Positions 8,255 through 17,695 of a stretch of 64,000 nt of DNA are shown here, piece by piece (position 1 is the stretch's first letter; every line of letters begins with the position of its first letter). This DNA is from Mesorhizobium sp. (lineage in GTDB: Bacteria > Pseudomonadota > Alphaproteobacteria > Rhizobiales > Rhizobiaceae): assembly GCF_004962245.1 (NCBI RefSeq), contig NZ_SUHQ01000001.1, positions 6,549 through 70,548 on the forward strand, in the 5' to 3' direction. Both the position numbers and the translations under genes were made by a program. The notes below the pieces were generated by a model. The model saw nothing but the letters and a program-made list of their open reading frames with translations, searched no databases and was not told the DNA's origin.

Positions 8255-11200
8255 TCACACCAGCTCCACTTCCACCACGCCCGGCACCGCGCGCATGGCC
8301 GACGCGATCTGTGGCGAGACGCGGTAGCGGTTTGGCAGTTCGATCTCGACCTCGCCCTGCGCCTCTTCCTTGATGACGATAATGCTAACCTGACTGTCAC
8401 CACGCTGGGTAAGCTGCGATTGAATCGCCGTCGCCGGTTGGTCGGTTCTGACAAAGATGCGCAGGGCCTTCTGGATGCGGCTTGCCTCGTCCTCCAGCGA
8501 CTGCACGGTCTGGATGCGCAGGTTGACGCCTTCGGGCCTGTCCTCGGCCGAGACGGTGATCACCACCGAACGGCCAGGCTCGAGCAGGTCGCGATACTGC
8601 GCCAGCCCCTCGGAAAACAGCACCGCCTCATACTGGCCTGACGTGTCGGAGAACTGCACGACGCCCATCTTGTTGCCGGTACGCGTCTTGCGCTCCTGCT
8701 TGGTGGTGACGGTGCCGGCAAGCCGCCCGGCGGCGGCACCGCGCTTGACGGCGGCCGAAAACTCACCCCAGTTCTGCACCCGCATCTTCTGCAGCGCCGC
8801 CTTGTATTCGTCCAGCGGATGGGCCGAGAGATAGAAGCCGACCACCTGGAATTCACGGTGCAGGCGGTCGGCGGCAAGCCAGGGGTCGGTCGCCGGCAGG
8901 TTGAGCGCCTGCGACTGCGCGCCGAGCGAGGCGCCGAAAATGTCGTGCTGGCCCGACATTGCATTCTGCTGCGCCAGCGATGCCAGTCCCATCATCCGCT
9001 CGACACCCGCCATCATCGCGGCGCGGTCATGGCCGAAACAGTCGAGCGCTCCGGCCATGATCAGGCTTTCGAAGACGCGCTTGCCGACGATCTTCGGATC
9101 GACTCTTTCGCAGAAATCGGCGAGGCTCTTGAACGGTTTTTCGCCGCGCTTGGCGACGATATGCTCGACCGCCGCGTCGCCGACGCCCTTCAGCGCGGCT
9201 AGCGAATAGAAGATCCGGTTCTCGCCGACTTCGAAGGCGCGGAAGCTTGTCATCACCGACGGCGCTACGACGTCGATGCCGAGGCGCAGCGCGTCCTGGC
9301 GGAAATCGGCGAGCTTGTCGGTGTTGCCCATGTCGAGCGTCATCGACGCAGCGAGGAATTCGACCGGGTAATGCGCCTTCAGATAGGCCGTCTGGTAGGA
9401 GACGACCGCATAGGCGGCGGCATGCGACTTGTTGAAGCCGTAGTCGGCGAACTTTGCCAGCAGGTCGAAGATGAAGTCGGCTTGCGGTTTGCCGACGCCG
9501 CGCTCGACCGCGCCCGAAACGAAGCGCTCGCGCTGCTTGTCCATCTCGGCGCGGATCTTCTTGCCCATGGCGCGACGCAGCAGGTCGGCTTCGCCCAGCG
9601 AATAGCCGGAGAGCTCCTGCGCGATCTGCATCACCTGTTCCTGGTAGACGATGACGCCTTGCGTCTCCTTCACCAGGTGGTCGATCTTCGGATGGATCGA
9701 CGCCATCTCCTCCTCGCCATGCTTTCTGGCGTTGTAGGTCGGGATGTTCTCCATCGGTCCCGGCCGGTAAAGCGCGACCAGCGCGATGATGTCCTCGATG
9801 CAGTCGGGGCGCATGCCGATCAGCGCCTTGCGCATGCCGGCACTTTCCACCTGGAACACGCCGACCACCTCGCCGCGCGACAGCATGGCGTATGTGTCGG
9901 GGTCGTCGAGCGGAATATGAGCGAGATCGATCTCTATGCCGCGGCGGCGGATCAGCTTGACCGCGGTCTCCAGCACCGTCAGCGTCTTCAGGCCGAGGAA
10001 GTCGAACTTCACCAGCCCGGCCTGCTCGACATACTTCATGTTGAACTGGGTGACGGGCATGTCGGAACGCGGGTCGCGGTACATCGGCACCAGCTCCCAC
10101 AGCGGCCGGTCGCCGATGACGATGCCGGCGGCGTGCGTCGAGGCGTGGCGGTAGAGCCCTTCCAGCTTCTGCGCCATGTCGAGCAGCGTCTGGACGATCG
10201 GCTCGCGCTCGGCCTCTTCGGCAAAGCGCGGCTCGTTGGCGATGGCGTCGGCGAGCTTGACCGGATTGGCCGGGTTCGACGGCACCATCTTCGAGAGCTT
10301 GTCGACCTGGCCATAGGGCATCTGCAGTACGCGGCCGACATCGCGCAGCACCGCGCGAGCCTGCAGCGTACCGAACGTGATGATCTGGCCGACCTGGTCG
10401 CGGCCGTATTTCTGCTGGACGTAGCGGATGACCTCCTCGCGCCGGTCCTGGCAGAAATCGATGTCGAAGTCGGGCATCGACACGCGGTCGGGATTGAGGA
10501 AGCGTTCGAACAGCAGCGAGAAGCGCAGCGGATCGATGTCGGTGATGGTCGTCGAATACGCGACCAGCGAGCCGGCGCCCGAGCCGCGGCCCGGCCCGAC
10601 CGGAATACCTTGCGCCTTCGCCCATTTGATGAAGTCGGCGACGATCAGGAAATAGCCGGGGAACTTCATCTTCTCGATGATGCCGAGCTCGAAATCCAGC
10701 CTTTCGCGATATTGTTCGACCGTGTAGCCGGAGGTCGGGCCGTGCGCGGCGAGCCGCGCCTCCAGCCCCTCATGCGCCTGCCTTGCCAGCTCCTGCGCCT
10801 CCGCCTTCACCGCTGCATCGGCGTCGTCGACATCGCCGCCGGCAAAGCGCGGCAGGATCGGGTTGCGCGTCTTGGGATAGTAGGAACAGCGCAGCGCGAT
10901 CTCGACGGTGTTGTCGATCGCTTCCGGCAGGTCGGCGAACAGCTGAGCCATATCGGCCTGGCTTCTCAGGAAATTGTCGGGCGACAGGCGGCGGCGATTG
11001 TCGGCGGCGACGACCGAACCCTCGGCGATGGCGATCAGCGCGTCATGCGCCTCATAGTCGTCGCGCGAGGAGAAAAACGCCTCGTTGGTGGCGACCAGCG
11101 GCAGGTCATGGATATAGGCGAGGTCGACGGACGATTGCTCGATGGCCCGGTCATAACCGGCGACCCGTTCCAGCTCGACATAGAGCCGGTCGCCGAACAG

Positions 11201-11782
11201 CGCCTTGAGCGCCAAAAGCCGTGTCTCGGCGAGATCGCGGCGGTCCTCCTTCAAGGCGTAGCCGATCGGGCCGCGCGGCCCGCCACTGAGGCAGATCAGG
11301 CCGTCGCAATGGCCTTGCAGCATCTCGGTCGTCAGATGCACGGCCTCGCCGGGCGGCGTTTCGAGATAAACCCGGCTGACCAGCCTGACCAGATTGCTGT
11401 AGCCGGCCTCGGTCGCCGCGATCAAAACCACCGGCCGCATTTCCGGACCTTGCCGCCTGCGGTCCCGCTGGCTGTCGCTTGCTTCGCCGGAAAAGGCGAG
11501 AGAGGTCTGGCAGCCGATGATCGGCTGGATGCCCTCCTTCACCGCCTTCTGCGCGAATTCGAGCGCGCCGAACAGGTTGTTGGTGTCGGTGACGGCGATA
11601 GCAGGAGACTCATCCTTGACCGCATGGCCGACAATCGTGCCGAGTTGCAATGCGCCTTCGAGCAGCGAATAGGCAGAATGCACGCGCAGATGGATGAACG
11701 GCCGCGCGGGCGCTTCCGGCCGCGATGCCTTCACAAAGGCCTCGCGTCGCAAGGGGTCGCGTGGAAGTGCCTCATTCACCAT
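8255..11782 (-). CDS. dnaE: DNA polymerase III alpha subunit (replicative)
   Basis: 1175 residues from the ATG at 11782. The PHP domain starts with FIHLRVHSAYSLLEGALQLG; the palm holds GPGRGSGAGSLVAY and the catalytic acids in MPDFDIDFCQDRR; the tau/beta-binding region, HhH motif and OB fold (KMGVVQFSDTSGQYEAVLFS) follow in normal order to a C-terminal ELPNRYRVSPQIASAMR. This is a DnaE1-type replicase, not the shorter error-prone DnaE2. The frame stays open to an ATG at 11956, adding 58 residues of non-family character; a TATAAT lies just above that ATG (11994-11999), so the long form cannot be excluded. It is essential for chromosome replication. Confidence 0.93.
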   Translation of the reverse strand: MVNEALPRDPLRREAFVKASRPEAPARPFIHLRVHSAYSLLEGALQLGTIVGHAVKDESPAIAVTDTNNLFGALEFAQKAVKEGIQPIIGCQTSLAFSGEASDSQRDRRRQGPEMRPVVLIAATEAGYSNLVRLVSRVYLETPPGEAVHLTTEMLQGHCDGLICLSGGPRGPIGYALKEDRRDLAETRLLALKALFGDRLYVELERVAGYDRAIEQSSVDLAYIHDLPLVATNEAFFSSRDDYEAHDALIAIAEGSVVAADNRRRLSPDNFLRSQADMAQLFADLPEAIDNTVEIALRCSYYPKTRNPILPRFAGGDVDDADAAVKAEAQELARQAHEGLEARLAAHGPTSGYTVEQYRERLDFELGIIEKMKFPGYFLIVADFIKWAKAQGIPVGPGRGSGAGSLVAYSTTITDIDPLRFSLLFERFLNPDRVSMPDFDIDFCQDRREEVIRYVQQKYGRDQVGQIITFGTLQARAVLRDVGRVLQMPYGQVDKLSKMVPSNPANPVKLADAIANEPRFAEEAEREPIVQTLLDMAQKLEGLYRHASTHAAGIVIGDRPLWELVPMYRDPRSDMPVTQFNMKYVEQAGLVKFDFLGLKTLTVLETAVKLIRRRGIEIDLAHIPLDDPDTYAMLSRGEVVGVFQVESAGMRKALIGMRPDCIEDIIALVALYRPGPMENIPTYNARKHGEEEMASIHPKIDHLVKETQGVIVYQEQVMQIAQELSGYSLGEADLLRRAMGKKIRAEMDKQRERFVSGAVERGVGKPQADFIFDLLAKFADYGFNKSHAAAYAVVSYQTAYLKAHYPVEFLAASMTLDMGNTDKLADFRQDALRLGIDVVAPSVMTSFRAFEVGENRIFYSLAALKGVGDAAVEHIVAKRGEKPFKSLADFCERVDPKIVGKRVFESLIMAGALDCFGHDRAAMMAGVERMMGLASLAQQNAMSGQHDIFGASLGAQSQALNLPATDPWLAADRLHREFQVVGFYLSAHPLDEYKAALQKMRVQNWGEFSAAVKRGAAAGRLAGTVTTKQERKTRTGNKMGVVQFSDTSGQYEAVLFSEGLAQYRDLLEPGRSVVITVSAEDRPEGVNLRIQTVQSLEDEASRIQKALRIFVRTDQPATAIQSQLTQRGDSQVSIIVIKEEAQGEVEIELPNRYRVSPQIASAMRAVPGVVEVELV

Positions 11783-11993
11783 GGTTTTTAGCGCCGCTTG
11801 AAAGGACTCACTCGATGACGATGTATTGTCCAGCACCGGACGATGCGAGTCCAGCAATGGCGCTTCGAGCCCACGGGAGAAACTCAGGTTTTCGCCACCC
11901 CCTACGCTGGAATGCAGGCGGGGCAGCGCCAACGTGAAGCCGTTGGCCTCAGGCATATTTGTTCTTGCTTTGTGCCGGCAGTTATGCTAGTAA

Positions 11994-12021
11994 TTATACC
12001 ATGGTGCTGAGTTGCGCTAAT
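11994..12021 (-). promoter_or_regulatory. Candidate dnaE promoter
   Basis: On the minus strand TATAAT (11999-11994) is preceded, with a 16-base spacer, by TTAGCG (12021-12016). The -10 is a consensus match and the -35 is weak. Transcription would begin near 11987, about 30 bases above the upstream ATG at 11956. Confidence 0.45.
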
Positions 12022-12024
12022 GAC

Positions 12025-12052
12025 CCGCCGCCAAGGCGGGCTTTTTGTTTTC
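12025..12052 (+). terminator. Intrinsic terminator oriented on the plus strand
   Basis: CCCGCC at 12025-12030 pairs with GGCGGG at 12036-12041 and is followed by a C, five T, G, then four T. The T-tract is only on the plus-strand side, yet both flanking genes (dnaE and pccA) are on the minus strand. It therefore ends no recognised gene. A short plus-strand RNA is one explanation. Confidence 0.6.
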
Positions 12053-12056
12053 AGCC

Positions 12057-14069
12057 TCACGCAAACTCCATGATCACCGCATCGACCGCGAGGCTCTCGC
12101 CCGGCTTCGCGTTGAGTTTCGACACGGTGAGATCGCGCTCGGCGCGCAGCACGTTTTCCATCTTCATCGCCTCGACGACCGCCAGCGTCTCGCCGGCCTT
12201 GACCTCCTGCCCCTCGGCAACGGCGATCGACACAACGAGGCCGGGCATCGGGCAAAGCAGCATCTTCGAGGTGTCCGGCGCCACTTTTTCCGGCATCAGC
12301 TTTTCGAGCTCGGCGATGCGTGGCAGCATGGCGCGCGCCGTCACCGACATGCCTTTCCAGGCTATGCGAAGCCCGTTCGGTACCGGCCTGATCTGCGCGG
12401 CGATCCTGTGGCCGCCGACCGTACCGCGCCAGATGAGATCGCCCGGCCGCCAGTCGGACGCCATCGTCAGGGCCTTGCCCCCGTCGATCGAAAGATCGAG
12501 CTCCATCGGGATGGAGATCATGCCTTCGAGAATTGCGGCCGAAAGGTAATCCTCGCCGATCTTCACCACCCAGTCCCGCTTCAGCACGCCCGAATGCGGC
12601 GCCAGCCGCCCACCCAGCCGGTCGAGCCGGTCGCGGCGCAGCAATTCGACAGCGGTGGCGATCGCAGCCAGCACCGCCTTTTCCCCGTCGTTGGGCACGA
12701 TCGGCGCGAACCCGTCCGGATATTCTTCTGATATGAAGCCGGTCGATATCAGCCCTTCCCGCCAGCGCGGATGCTGCATCAGCGCCGCCAGGAAGGGTAT
12801 GTTGTGTTCGATACCGTCGACGACGAAGCTGTCGAGCGCCACGGACATGGCGTCTATTGCCGCGAGCCTCGTCGGCGCCCAGGTGCACAACTTGGCGACC
12901 ATCGGGTCGTAAAACATCGAAATTTCAGAGCCCTCGGTGACGCCGGTATCATTGCGGATGACGACGTCGCCGAACTGCCCCTCCTCCGGCGGCCGGTATC
13001 TCGTCAGCCGGCCGATCGACGGCAGGAAATTGCGATACGGGTCCTCGGCGTAGAGGCGGCTCTCTACCGCCCATCCGTTCAGCTTGACGTCACTTTGCTT
13101 GATGGCGAGCTTTTCGCCGGCAGCTATTCGGATCATCTGCTCGACCAGATCGATGCCGGTGACGAGCTCGGTCACCGGGTGCTCGACCTGCAATCGCGTA
13201 TTCATTTCAAGGAAATAGAAGTTCTTTTCGCTGTCGACGATGAACTCCACCGTGCCGGCGCTCTGGTAGTCGACCGCCCTGGCCAGCGCTACCGACTGCT
13301 CACCCATGGCTTTGCGGGTCCTGGCGTCGAGGAAGGGCGAAGGCGCTTCTTCGACGACCTTCTGGTTGCGGCGCTGGATCGAGCATTCGCGCTCGCCGAG
13401 ATAAAGCGCGTTGCCATGCGCGTCGGCAAGCACCTGAATTTCAATGTGGCGCGGGTCGACCACGAACTTCTCGATGAAGACGCGGTCGTCGCCGAACGAG
13501 CTCTTGGCCTCCGACCGCGCGCGGTCGAACCCGTCGCGCACCTCGGCCTTGCTCCAGGCGATGCGCATGCCCTTGCCGCCGCCACCGGCCGAGGCCTTGA
13601 TCATCACGGGATAGCCGATCTCGCCGGCGATTTTTTCGGCATGGTCGGCATTCTCGATGACGCCGAGCCAGCCGGGCACCGTACTGACCTTGGCCGCGTT
13701 GGCGAATTTCTTCGATTCGATCTTGTCGCCCATCGCCTGGATGGCCTTGGGCTTCGGGCCGATGAAGACGATGCCTTCCTTCTCCAACGCCTCGCAAAAG
13801 GATGCGCGCTCCGACAGAAAACCGTAGCCGGGATGCACTGCCTGCGCGCCGGTTGCCTTGCATGCAGCGATGATCTTCTCCGGTACCAGATAGCTCTGCG
13901 CGACCGGCGAAGGCCCGATATGCACGGCCTCGTCGGCCATCTCGACATGCACGGCGTCACGATCGGCGTCCGAATAGACCGCCACGGTGGCGATGCCCAT
14001 CTTGCGTGCCGTCTTGATAATGCGGCAAGCGATCTCGCCACGATTGGCGATCAGGATTTTTGTGAACAT
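12057..14069 (-). CDS. pccA: Acetyl/propionyl-CoA carboxylase alpha subunit (biotin carboxylase plus BCCP)
   Basis: 670 residues. It has the biotin carboxylase N-domain (MFTKILIANRGEIACRI), an ATP-grasp with KASAGGGGKGMRI, the catalytic region FLEMNTRLQVEHPVTE, a middle BT-like domain, and a C-terminal biotinyl domain with VVEAMKMEN in which Lys636 would carry biotin. Together with a separate beta subunit (not in this window) it carboxylates propionyl-CoA to methylmalonyl-CoA. The length and fused BCCP favour PccA over the housekeeping AccC, which lacks the biotinyl domain; methylcrotonyl-CoA carboxylase is an alternative. Its 5' region is divergent from the formaldehyde dehydrogenase gene. 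Confidence 0.87.
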   Translation of the reverse strand: MFTKILIANRGEIACRIIKTARKMGIATVAVYSDADRDAVHVEMADEAVHIGPSPVAQSYLVPEKIIAACKATGAQAVHPGYGFLSERASFCEALEKEGIVFIGPKPKAIQAMGDKIESKKFANAAKVSTVPGWLGVIENADHAEKIAGEIGYPVMIKASAGGGGKGMRIAWSKAEVRDGFDRARSEAKSSFGDDRVFIEKFVVDPRHIEIQVLADAHGNALYLGERECSIQRRNQKVVEEAPSPFLDARTRKAMGEQSVALARAVDYQSAGTVEFIVDSEKNFYFLEMNTRLQVEHPVTELVTGIDLVEQMIRIAAGEKLAIKQSDVKLNGWAVESRLYAEDPYRNFLPSIGRLTRYRPPEEGQFGDVVIRNDTGVTEGSEISMFYDPMVAKLCTWAPTRLAAIDAMSVALDSFVVDGIEHNIPFLAALMQHPRWREGLISTGFISEEYPDGFAPIVPNDGEKAVLAAIATAVELLRRDRLDRLGGRLAPHSGVLKRDWVVKIGEDYLSAAILEGMISIPMELDLSIDGGKALTMASDWRPGDLIWRGTVGGHRIAAQIRPVPNGLRIAWKGMSVTARAMLPRIAELEKLMPEKVAPDTSKMLLCPMPGLVVSIAVAEGQEVKAGETLAVVEAMKMENVLRAERDLTVSKLNAKPGESLAVDAVIMEFA

Positions 14070-14269
14070 GCGGGTTTTGTTCCCTCGGCTGCCTTTCTTT
14101 TATGGGCTTCGCCCGGCCGGTCAAGGCAAGTTGGCGCGTATCCCAGGCGCAAATCGGCGGCGCCGACCAAAACCGGGCCAAAAACTGTCAATTCGTCCCA
14201 TAGCCCAGAACCTGCTGGTAAGCTAAGGCTCGGCCCCGATTGCAGATTTGACCTAAGAGGAGATGCCCG

Positions 14270-15397
14270 ATGAAAACCCGCGCCGCTGTTGCTGTTGCCG
14301 CCGGAAAACCGTTGGAGATCCTGGAGGTCGACCTCGATGGTCCGCGCGAGGGTGAGGTGCTGGTCGAGATCAAGGCGACCGGCATCTGCCACACCGACGA
14401 ATTCACGCTGTCGGGTGCCGATCCCGAGGGCATCTTTCCGGCGATCCTCGGCCATGAGGGTGCGGGAATCGTCGTCGACGTCGGCAAGGGCGTCACCTCG
14501 GTCAAGAAGGGCGACCACGTCATCCCGCTCTACACGCCCGAATGCCGGCAGTGCCCGTCCTGCCTGTCCAGAAAGACCAACCTGTGCACCGCGATCCGCG
14601 CCACGCAGGGGCAAGGGCTGATGCCGGACGGCTCGTCGCGCTTCTCGATCGGCAAGGATAAGATCTTCCACTATATGGGCTGCTCGACCTTCTCCAACTT
14701 CACCGTGCTGCCCGAGATCGCGGTGGCCAAGGTCAATCCCGACGCGCCCTTCGACAAGATCTGCTACATCGGCTGCGGCGTCACCACCGGCATCGGCGCC
14801 GTGATCAACACGGCAAAGGTCGAGATCGGCGCCACGGCCGCCGTCTTCGGCCTTGGCGGCATCGGTCTCAACGTCATCCAGGGGCTGCGCCTGGCCGGCG
14901 CCGACATGATCATCGGCGTCGACCTGAACAACGACAAGAAGGAATGGGGCGAGAAATTCGGCATGACGCATTTCGTCAACCCGAAGGAGATCGACGGCGA
15001 TATCGTGCCCCATCTCGTCAACATGACCAAGCGCGGCGCCGACCAGATCGGCGGCGCCGACTATACGTTCGACTGCACAGGCAACACCAAGGTGATGCGG
15101 CAGGCCCTTGAAGCATCGCACCGCGGCTGGGGCAAGTCGGTCGTCATCGGCGTGGCCGGCGCCGGCCAGGAGATCTCGACACGGCCGTTCCAGCTGGTCA
15201 CCGGACGAACCTGGATGGGCACCGCCTTCGGCGGGGCACGCGGCCGCACCGACGTGCCGAAGATCGTCGACTGGTACATGGACGGAAAGATCGAGATCGA
15301 CCCGATGATCACCCACACGCTGAAGCTGGAAGACATCAACAAGGGTTTTGACCTGATGCATGAGGGCAAGTCGATCAGGAGCGTCGTGGTTTACTGA
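14270..15397 (+). CDS. S-(hydroxymethyl)glutathione dehydrogenase / class III alcohol dehydrogenase
   Basis: 375 residues, the standard length. Catalytic zinc ligands are in GICHTDEF and GHEGAG and at the later CYIGCGV; the structural zinc site is the four-Cys loop [17 protein letters not shown]. The NAD fold is [16 protein letters not shown]. The start has an AGAGGAG ribosome site. The enzyme oxidises the formaldehyde-glutathione adduct to S-formylglutathione in the cytoplasm and can also reduce S-nitrosoglutathione. A formylglutathione hydrolase is not adjacent here. Family assignment is firm; gene names in use vary (adhC, flhA, frmA), so none is given. Confidence 0.93.
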   Translation: MKTRAAVAVAAGKPLEILEVDLDGPREGEVLVEIKATGICHTDEFTLSGADPEGIFPAILGHEGAGIVVDVGKGVTSVKKGDHVIPLYTPECRQCPSCLSRKTNLCTAIRATQGQGLMPDGSSRFSIGKDKIFHYMGCSTFSNFTVLPEIAVAKVNPDAPFDKICYIGCGVTTGIGAVINTAKVEIGATAAVFGLGGIGLNVIQGLRLAGADMIIGVDLNNDKKEWGEKFGMTHFVNPKEIDGDIVPHLVNMTKRGADQIGGADYTFDCTGNTKVMRQALEASHRGWGKSVVIGVAGAGQEISTRPFQLVTGRTWMGTAFGGARGRTDVPKIVDWYMDGKIEIDPMITHTLKLEDINKGFDLMHEGKSIRSVVVY

Positions 15398-15461
15398 CGA
15401 GGCCACAAGCCGCTGATATCGTGATTTGAATCGCGAAGAAGCAAGGCAATCGCTTCAGGTC

Positions 15462-15618
15462 GGCGCCGCCCCTCATTGCCCTGCTGGGCATTTCTCCCAG
15501 TATAGTGACGGGGAGAAAGACGCCTTCGCAAAGGATTTCGCCAATCTCCTGCGTTGCCGAAAGCGAGCCGATGTTGCGGCCACCACCTTCTCCCCGTCAC
15601 TATATGAGGGGCGGCGCC
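15462..15618. repeat. Inverted-repeat element carrying an inserted small hairpin
   Basis: The right end (15588-15618) is the reverse complement of the left end (15462-15517), except that the left arm is interrupted at about 15477-15500 by 24 bases that themselves contain TGCCC...GGGCA. The arms are built from GGCGCCGCCCCTCAT and TATAGTGACGGGGAGAA. It occupies much of the 339-bp gap between the formaldehyde dehydrogenase and the YaiI-type gene. I see nothing else in that gap except the ribosome site of the next gene. Confidence 0.7.
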
Positions 15619-15736
15619 GGCGTGAAGTGATTGCCCTGCGCGAAGAGGCCCGGAGCGTTGCAGGGATAGCGACCGCTCGAATATCATCAATGGAGCCTGG
15701 CAAAATCGCCCGGCTCCATACGCATTGGAAGGAACG

Positions 15737-16204
15737 ATGCCCGCACCCGCCATTTACGTCGATGCCGACGCCTGCCCGGTAAAGGCCGAGGTCGAGAAAG
15801 TCGCCGAGCGCCATGGCGTCGTCGTCACCTTCGTCTCCAATGGCGGCCTGAGGCCGTCGCGCGATCCGATGGTCCGCAACGTCGTCGTGTCCAAGGGCGC
15901 CGACGCGGCCGACGACTGGATCGTCGACAATGCCAAGCCCAACGACATCGTGGTGACGGCAGACATCCCGCTTGCCGCCCGCACGGTCGCGCTCGGTGCC
16001 CATGTGCTTGGGCCAACCGGACGCCCGTTCACGCCGGAAACCATCGGCATGGCGGTGGCGATGCGCGATCTCAAGCAGCATCTGCGCGAGACCGGCGAAA
16101 GCAAGGGCTACAATGCCAGTTTCGCGCCGCAGGACCGCTCGCGGTTTCTCGGCGAACTCGACCGCATCTTGCGGCGTGCGCTGAAGTCCGTCGCAACGGA
16201 CTAG
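15737..16204 (+). CDS. YaiI/DUF188 family protein
   Basis: 155 residues. The start at 15737 has a GGAAGGA ribosome site, while an ATG four codons upstream lies within that site. Family marks are IYVDADACPVKAEVEKVAER at the N-terminus, SKGADAADDWIVDNA and IVVTADIPLAARTVALGA, acidic clusters of a PIN-like fold. Members are conserved but uncharacterised (UPF0178). The stop codon overlaps that of the convergent beta-barrel gene by four bases. Confidence 0.88.
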   Translation: MPAPAIYVDADACPVKAEVEKVAERHGVVVTFVSNGGLRPSRDPMVRNVVVSKGADAADDWIVDNAKPNDIVVTADIPLAARTVALGAHVLGPTGRPFTPETIGMAVAMRDLKQHLRETGESKGYNASFAPQDRSRFLGELDRILRRALKSVATD

Positions 16205-17277
16205 AATGCGACCTTGAGACCCAGCTTGCCGCTGACGGTTGAACTGTCCTCGGACCATTTGCCGCGAATTTCAGTGCTGACGGTTGTCGATGAAGACATC
16301 TTCAGATTGAAGCCGGAGGACAGCGCCACCGAGAAGTCTGCATCCTCGAAATCGCTCTTTTGACCAAAAACGCTTGCTGTGTTCGAATAGCCGAAACGCT
16401 GCTGCAGATCCGCGCGCGCATAGGGGCTGATGACCATGCCGTTTCCGAGCTGGTAATCCGCGTAAACCCCAGGGTCGAACTTGATCGCGCCAAACGATAA
16501 ACGGCTCTTTCCAAATTCAGTGCCGGAGTCGTCCGTGTATGCGTCGCCGGTAAAGGTAACGCCCAACAGCCCGCCACGAAGATCGAAACGCACGCGATCG
16601 GTCAAGTTGAAGATGCGGCCGATCGACCCTGTTATCGCGTAGCCTTGCGTGTCGTAGCTGCCGTCATTTCCCTTGACGTCCGTGTTGCCCAGGAACGCCG
16701 AGGCGGCCACAAGAGCATAGCTGGTGCCTTTACGATAAAGCCCATAGCCGCCGAACATGCCGCTTTTGTTGGTCGCGTCACCGACACCGAAAACGTCGAC
16801 ATTGACGTCAGCCGAGGCATAACCGCCGAACAGCCCCAGATTCAATCCGTGCTCGCTGTCGAATCCGAAATGCTTTGCCGCGTTGAAGTCGACACTGGCG
16901 GCAGCGGAGAATTCATCGACCTCGAAGCTCGGTCCGTCAAAGACGTCGAAATCGTCCGAAACGGTGAAGCCGTCATGCTCCGTGTGGGCCAACTGGCCGG
17001 AAGCGAAAACGCCGAACGGTGAAGACTGGGCCGGCGGAGCTGCGTTTGCGGGGCCGACTTCCGCCTGGATGATGTCGTCGGACAATTTGAGAAGCGCATC
17101 CAAGGACGTGTCGACAATCGCGCTATTGACGGCCACGCCGACGTAGCAGTCCGTTACCAGAAAGCTGCCCTCACTGTCTTCGATACAGGCGTTTGCTTTC
17201 GAAGGCAGGAAAACCAATGCAGCACCAATCGAAATTGAGCTCGCGCACAGGCGCAAACGCCAACTCTTGCCTTTCAT
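16201..17277 (-). CDS. Outer-membrane beta-barrel protein (autotransporter-barrel-like)
   Basis: 358 residues with a signal peptide ending near PSKANA, then about 60 residues with one Cys pair, and from about residue 110 alternating aromatic/small strands (GLNLGLFGGYASADVNVDV, MFGGYGLYRKGTSYALVAAS) to a C-terminal Phe (KLGLKVAF), the usual outer-membrane signature. The strand pattern (FGQKSDFEDADFSVALSSGFNLKM near the end) is like autotransporter barrels, but there is no long passenger, so it may act as a porin or surface protein. The family call is by pattern only. It is divergent from the caspase-like gene across 418 bp. Confidence 0.7.
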   Translation of the reverse strand: MKGKSWRLRLCASSISIGAALVFLPSKANACIEDSEGSFLVTDCYVGVAVNSAIVDTSLDALLKLSDDIIQAEVGPANAAPPAQSSPFGVFASGQLAHTEHDGFTVSDDFDVFDGPSFEVDEFSAAASVDFNAAKHFGFDSEHGLNLGLFGGYASADVNVDVFGVGDATNKSGMFGGYGLYRKGTSYALVAASAFLGNTDVKGNDGSYDTQGYAITGSIGRIFNLTDRVRFDLRGGLLGVTFTGDAYTDDSGTEFGKSRLSFGAIKFDPGVYADYQLGNGMVISPYARADLQQRFGYSNTASVFGQKSDFEDADFSVALSSGFNLKMSSSTTVSTEIRGKWSEDSSTVSGKLGLKVAF

Positions 17278-17695
17278 TGTCCCCTTCCCCTGCTACTTGT
17301 GTCGTCTGGCTTAAATATCAGGACATGCAATGCGCAGTTGAACTATGAAAAACATCACTGACTGCAGTAGATGCGAGTGCAACACTAGGCCAGCGTTGGT
17401 GGGAGCATAACAAATTATCTCTGGCGTGGATATGATTTCGTGTGGACCGCTGGCTTCCTGCGGACCGAAATGGCTGCGGCGGCTACCGTCCGGCTGGATC
17501 CACGGCATCTCCAGGAAAACCGAGCTCGGCCAGATCGAAGACGGGCCGCGCCCTTACGCTTCCTTTGACATGGGTTCTGGTGTAAAAATCGCGGTGGTCT
17601 TCGGAGGAACGAGTTCCGGCGCATGAGCGGAACGGCGCAGGCGGGCGGACACTTCGGCGACTTGAAGATGTCACGCGCCGAAACGAGCCCTTGCC
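17278..17695. other. Divergent intergenic region, 418 bp
   Basis: It separates the beta-barrel gene (minus) from the caspase-like gene (plus). The left 130 bases are AT-richer than the surroundings and probably hold the barrel-gene promoter. The right part is GC-rich and open in several frames, but none has a ribosome site or recognisable sense. I can point to no specific site. Confidence 0.4.

Noticed and set aside
9371..11791. An 806-codon open frame on the plus strand
   Set aside because: It lies wholly antisense to dnaE and its composition follows from the GC-rich codon bias of that gene; no family sense.
12771..14273. A 500-codon plus-strand frame
   Set aside because: Antisense to pccA; its His/Asp/Arg-rich translation is typical of reverse-strand shadows.
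17426..17626. A 66-codon frame before the caspase-like gene
   Set aside because: No ribosome site and no protein-like sense; probably GC-bias noise.
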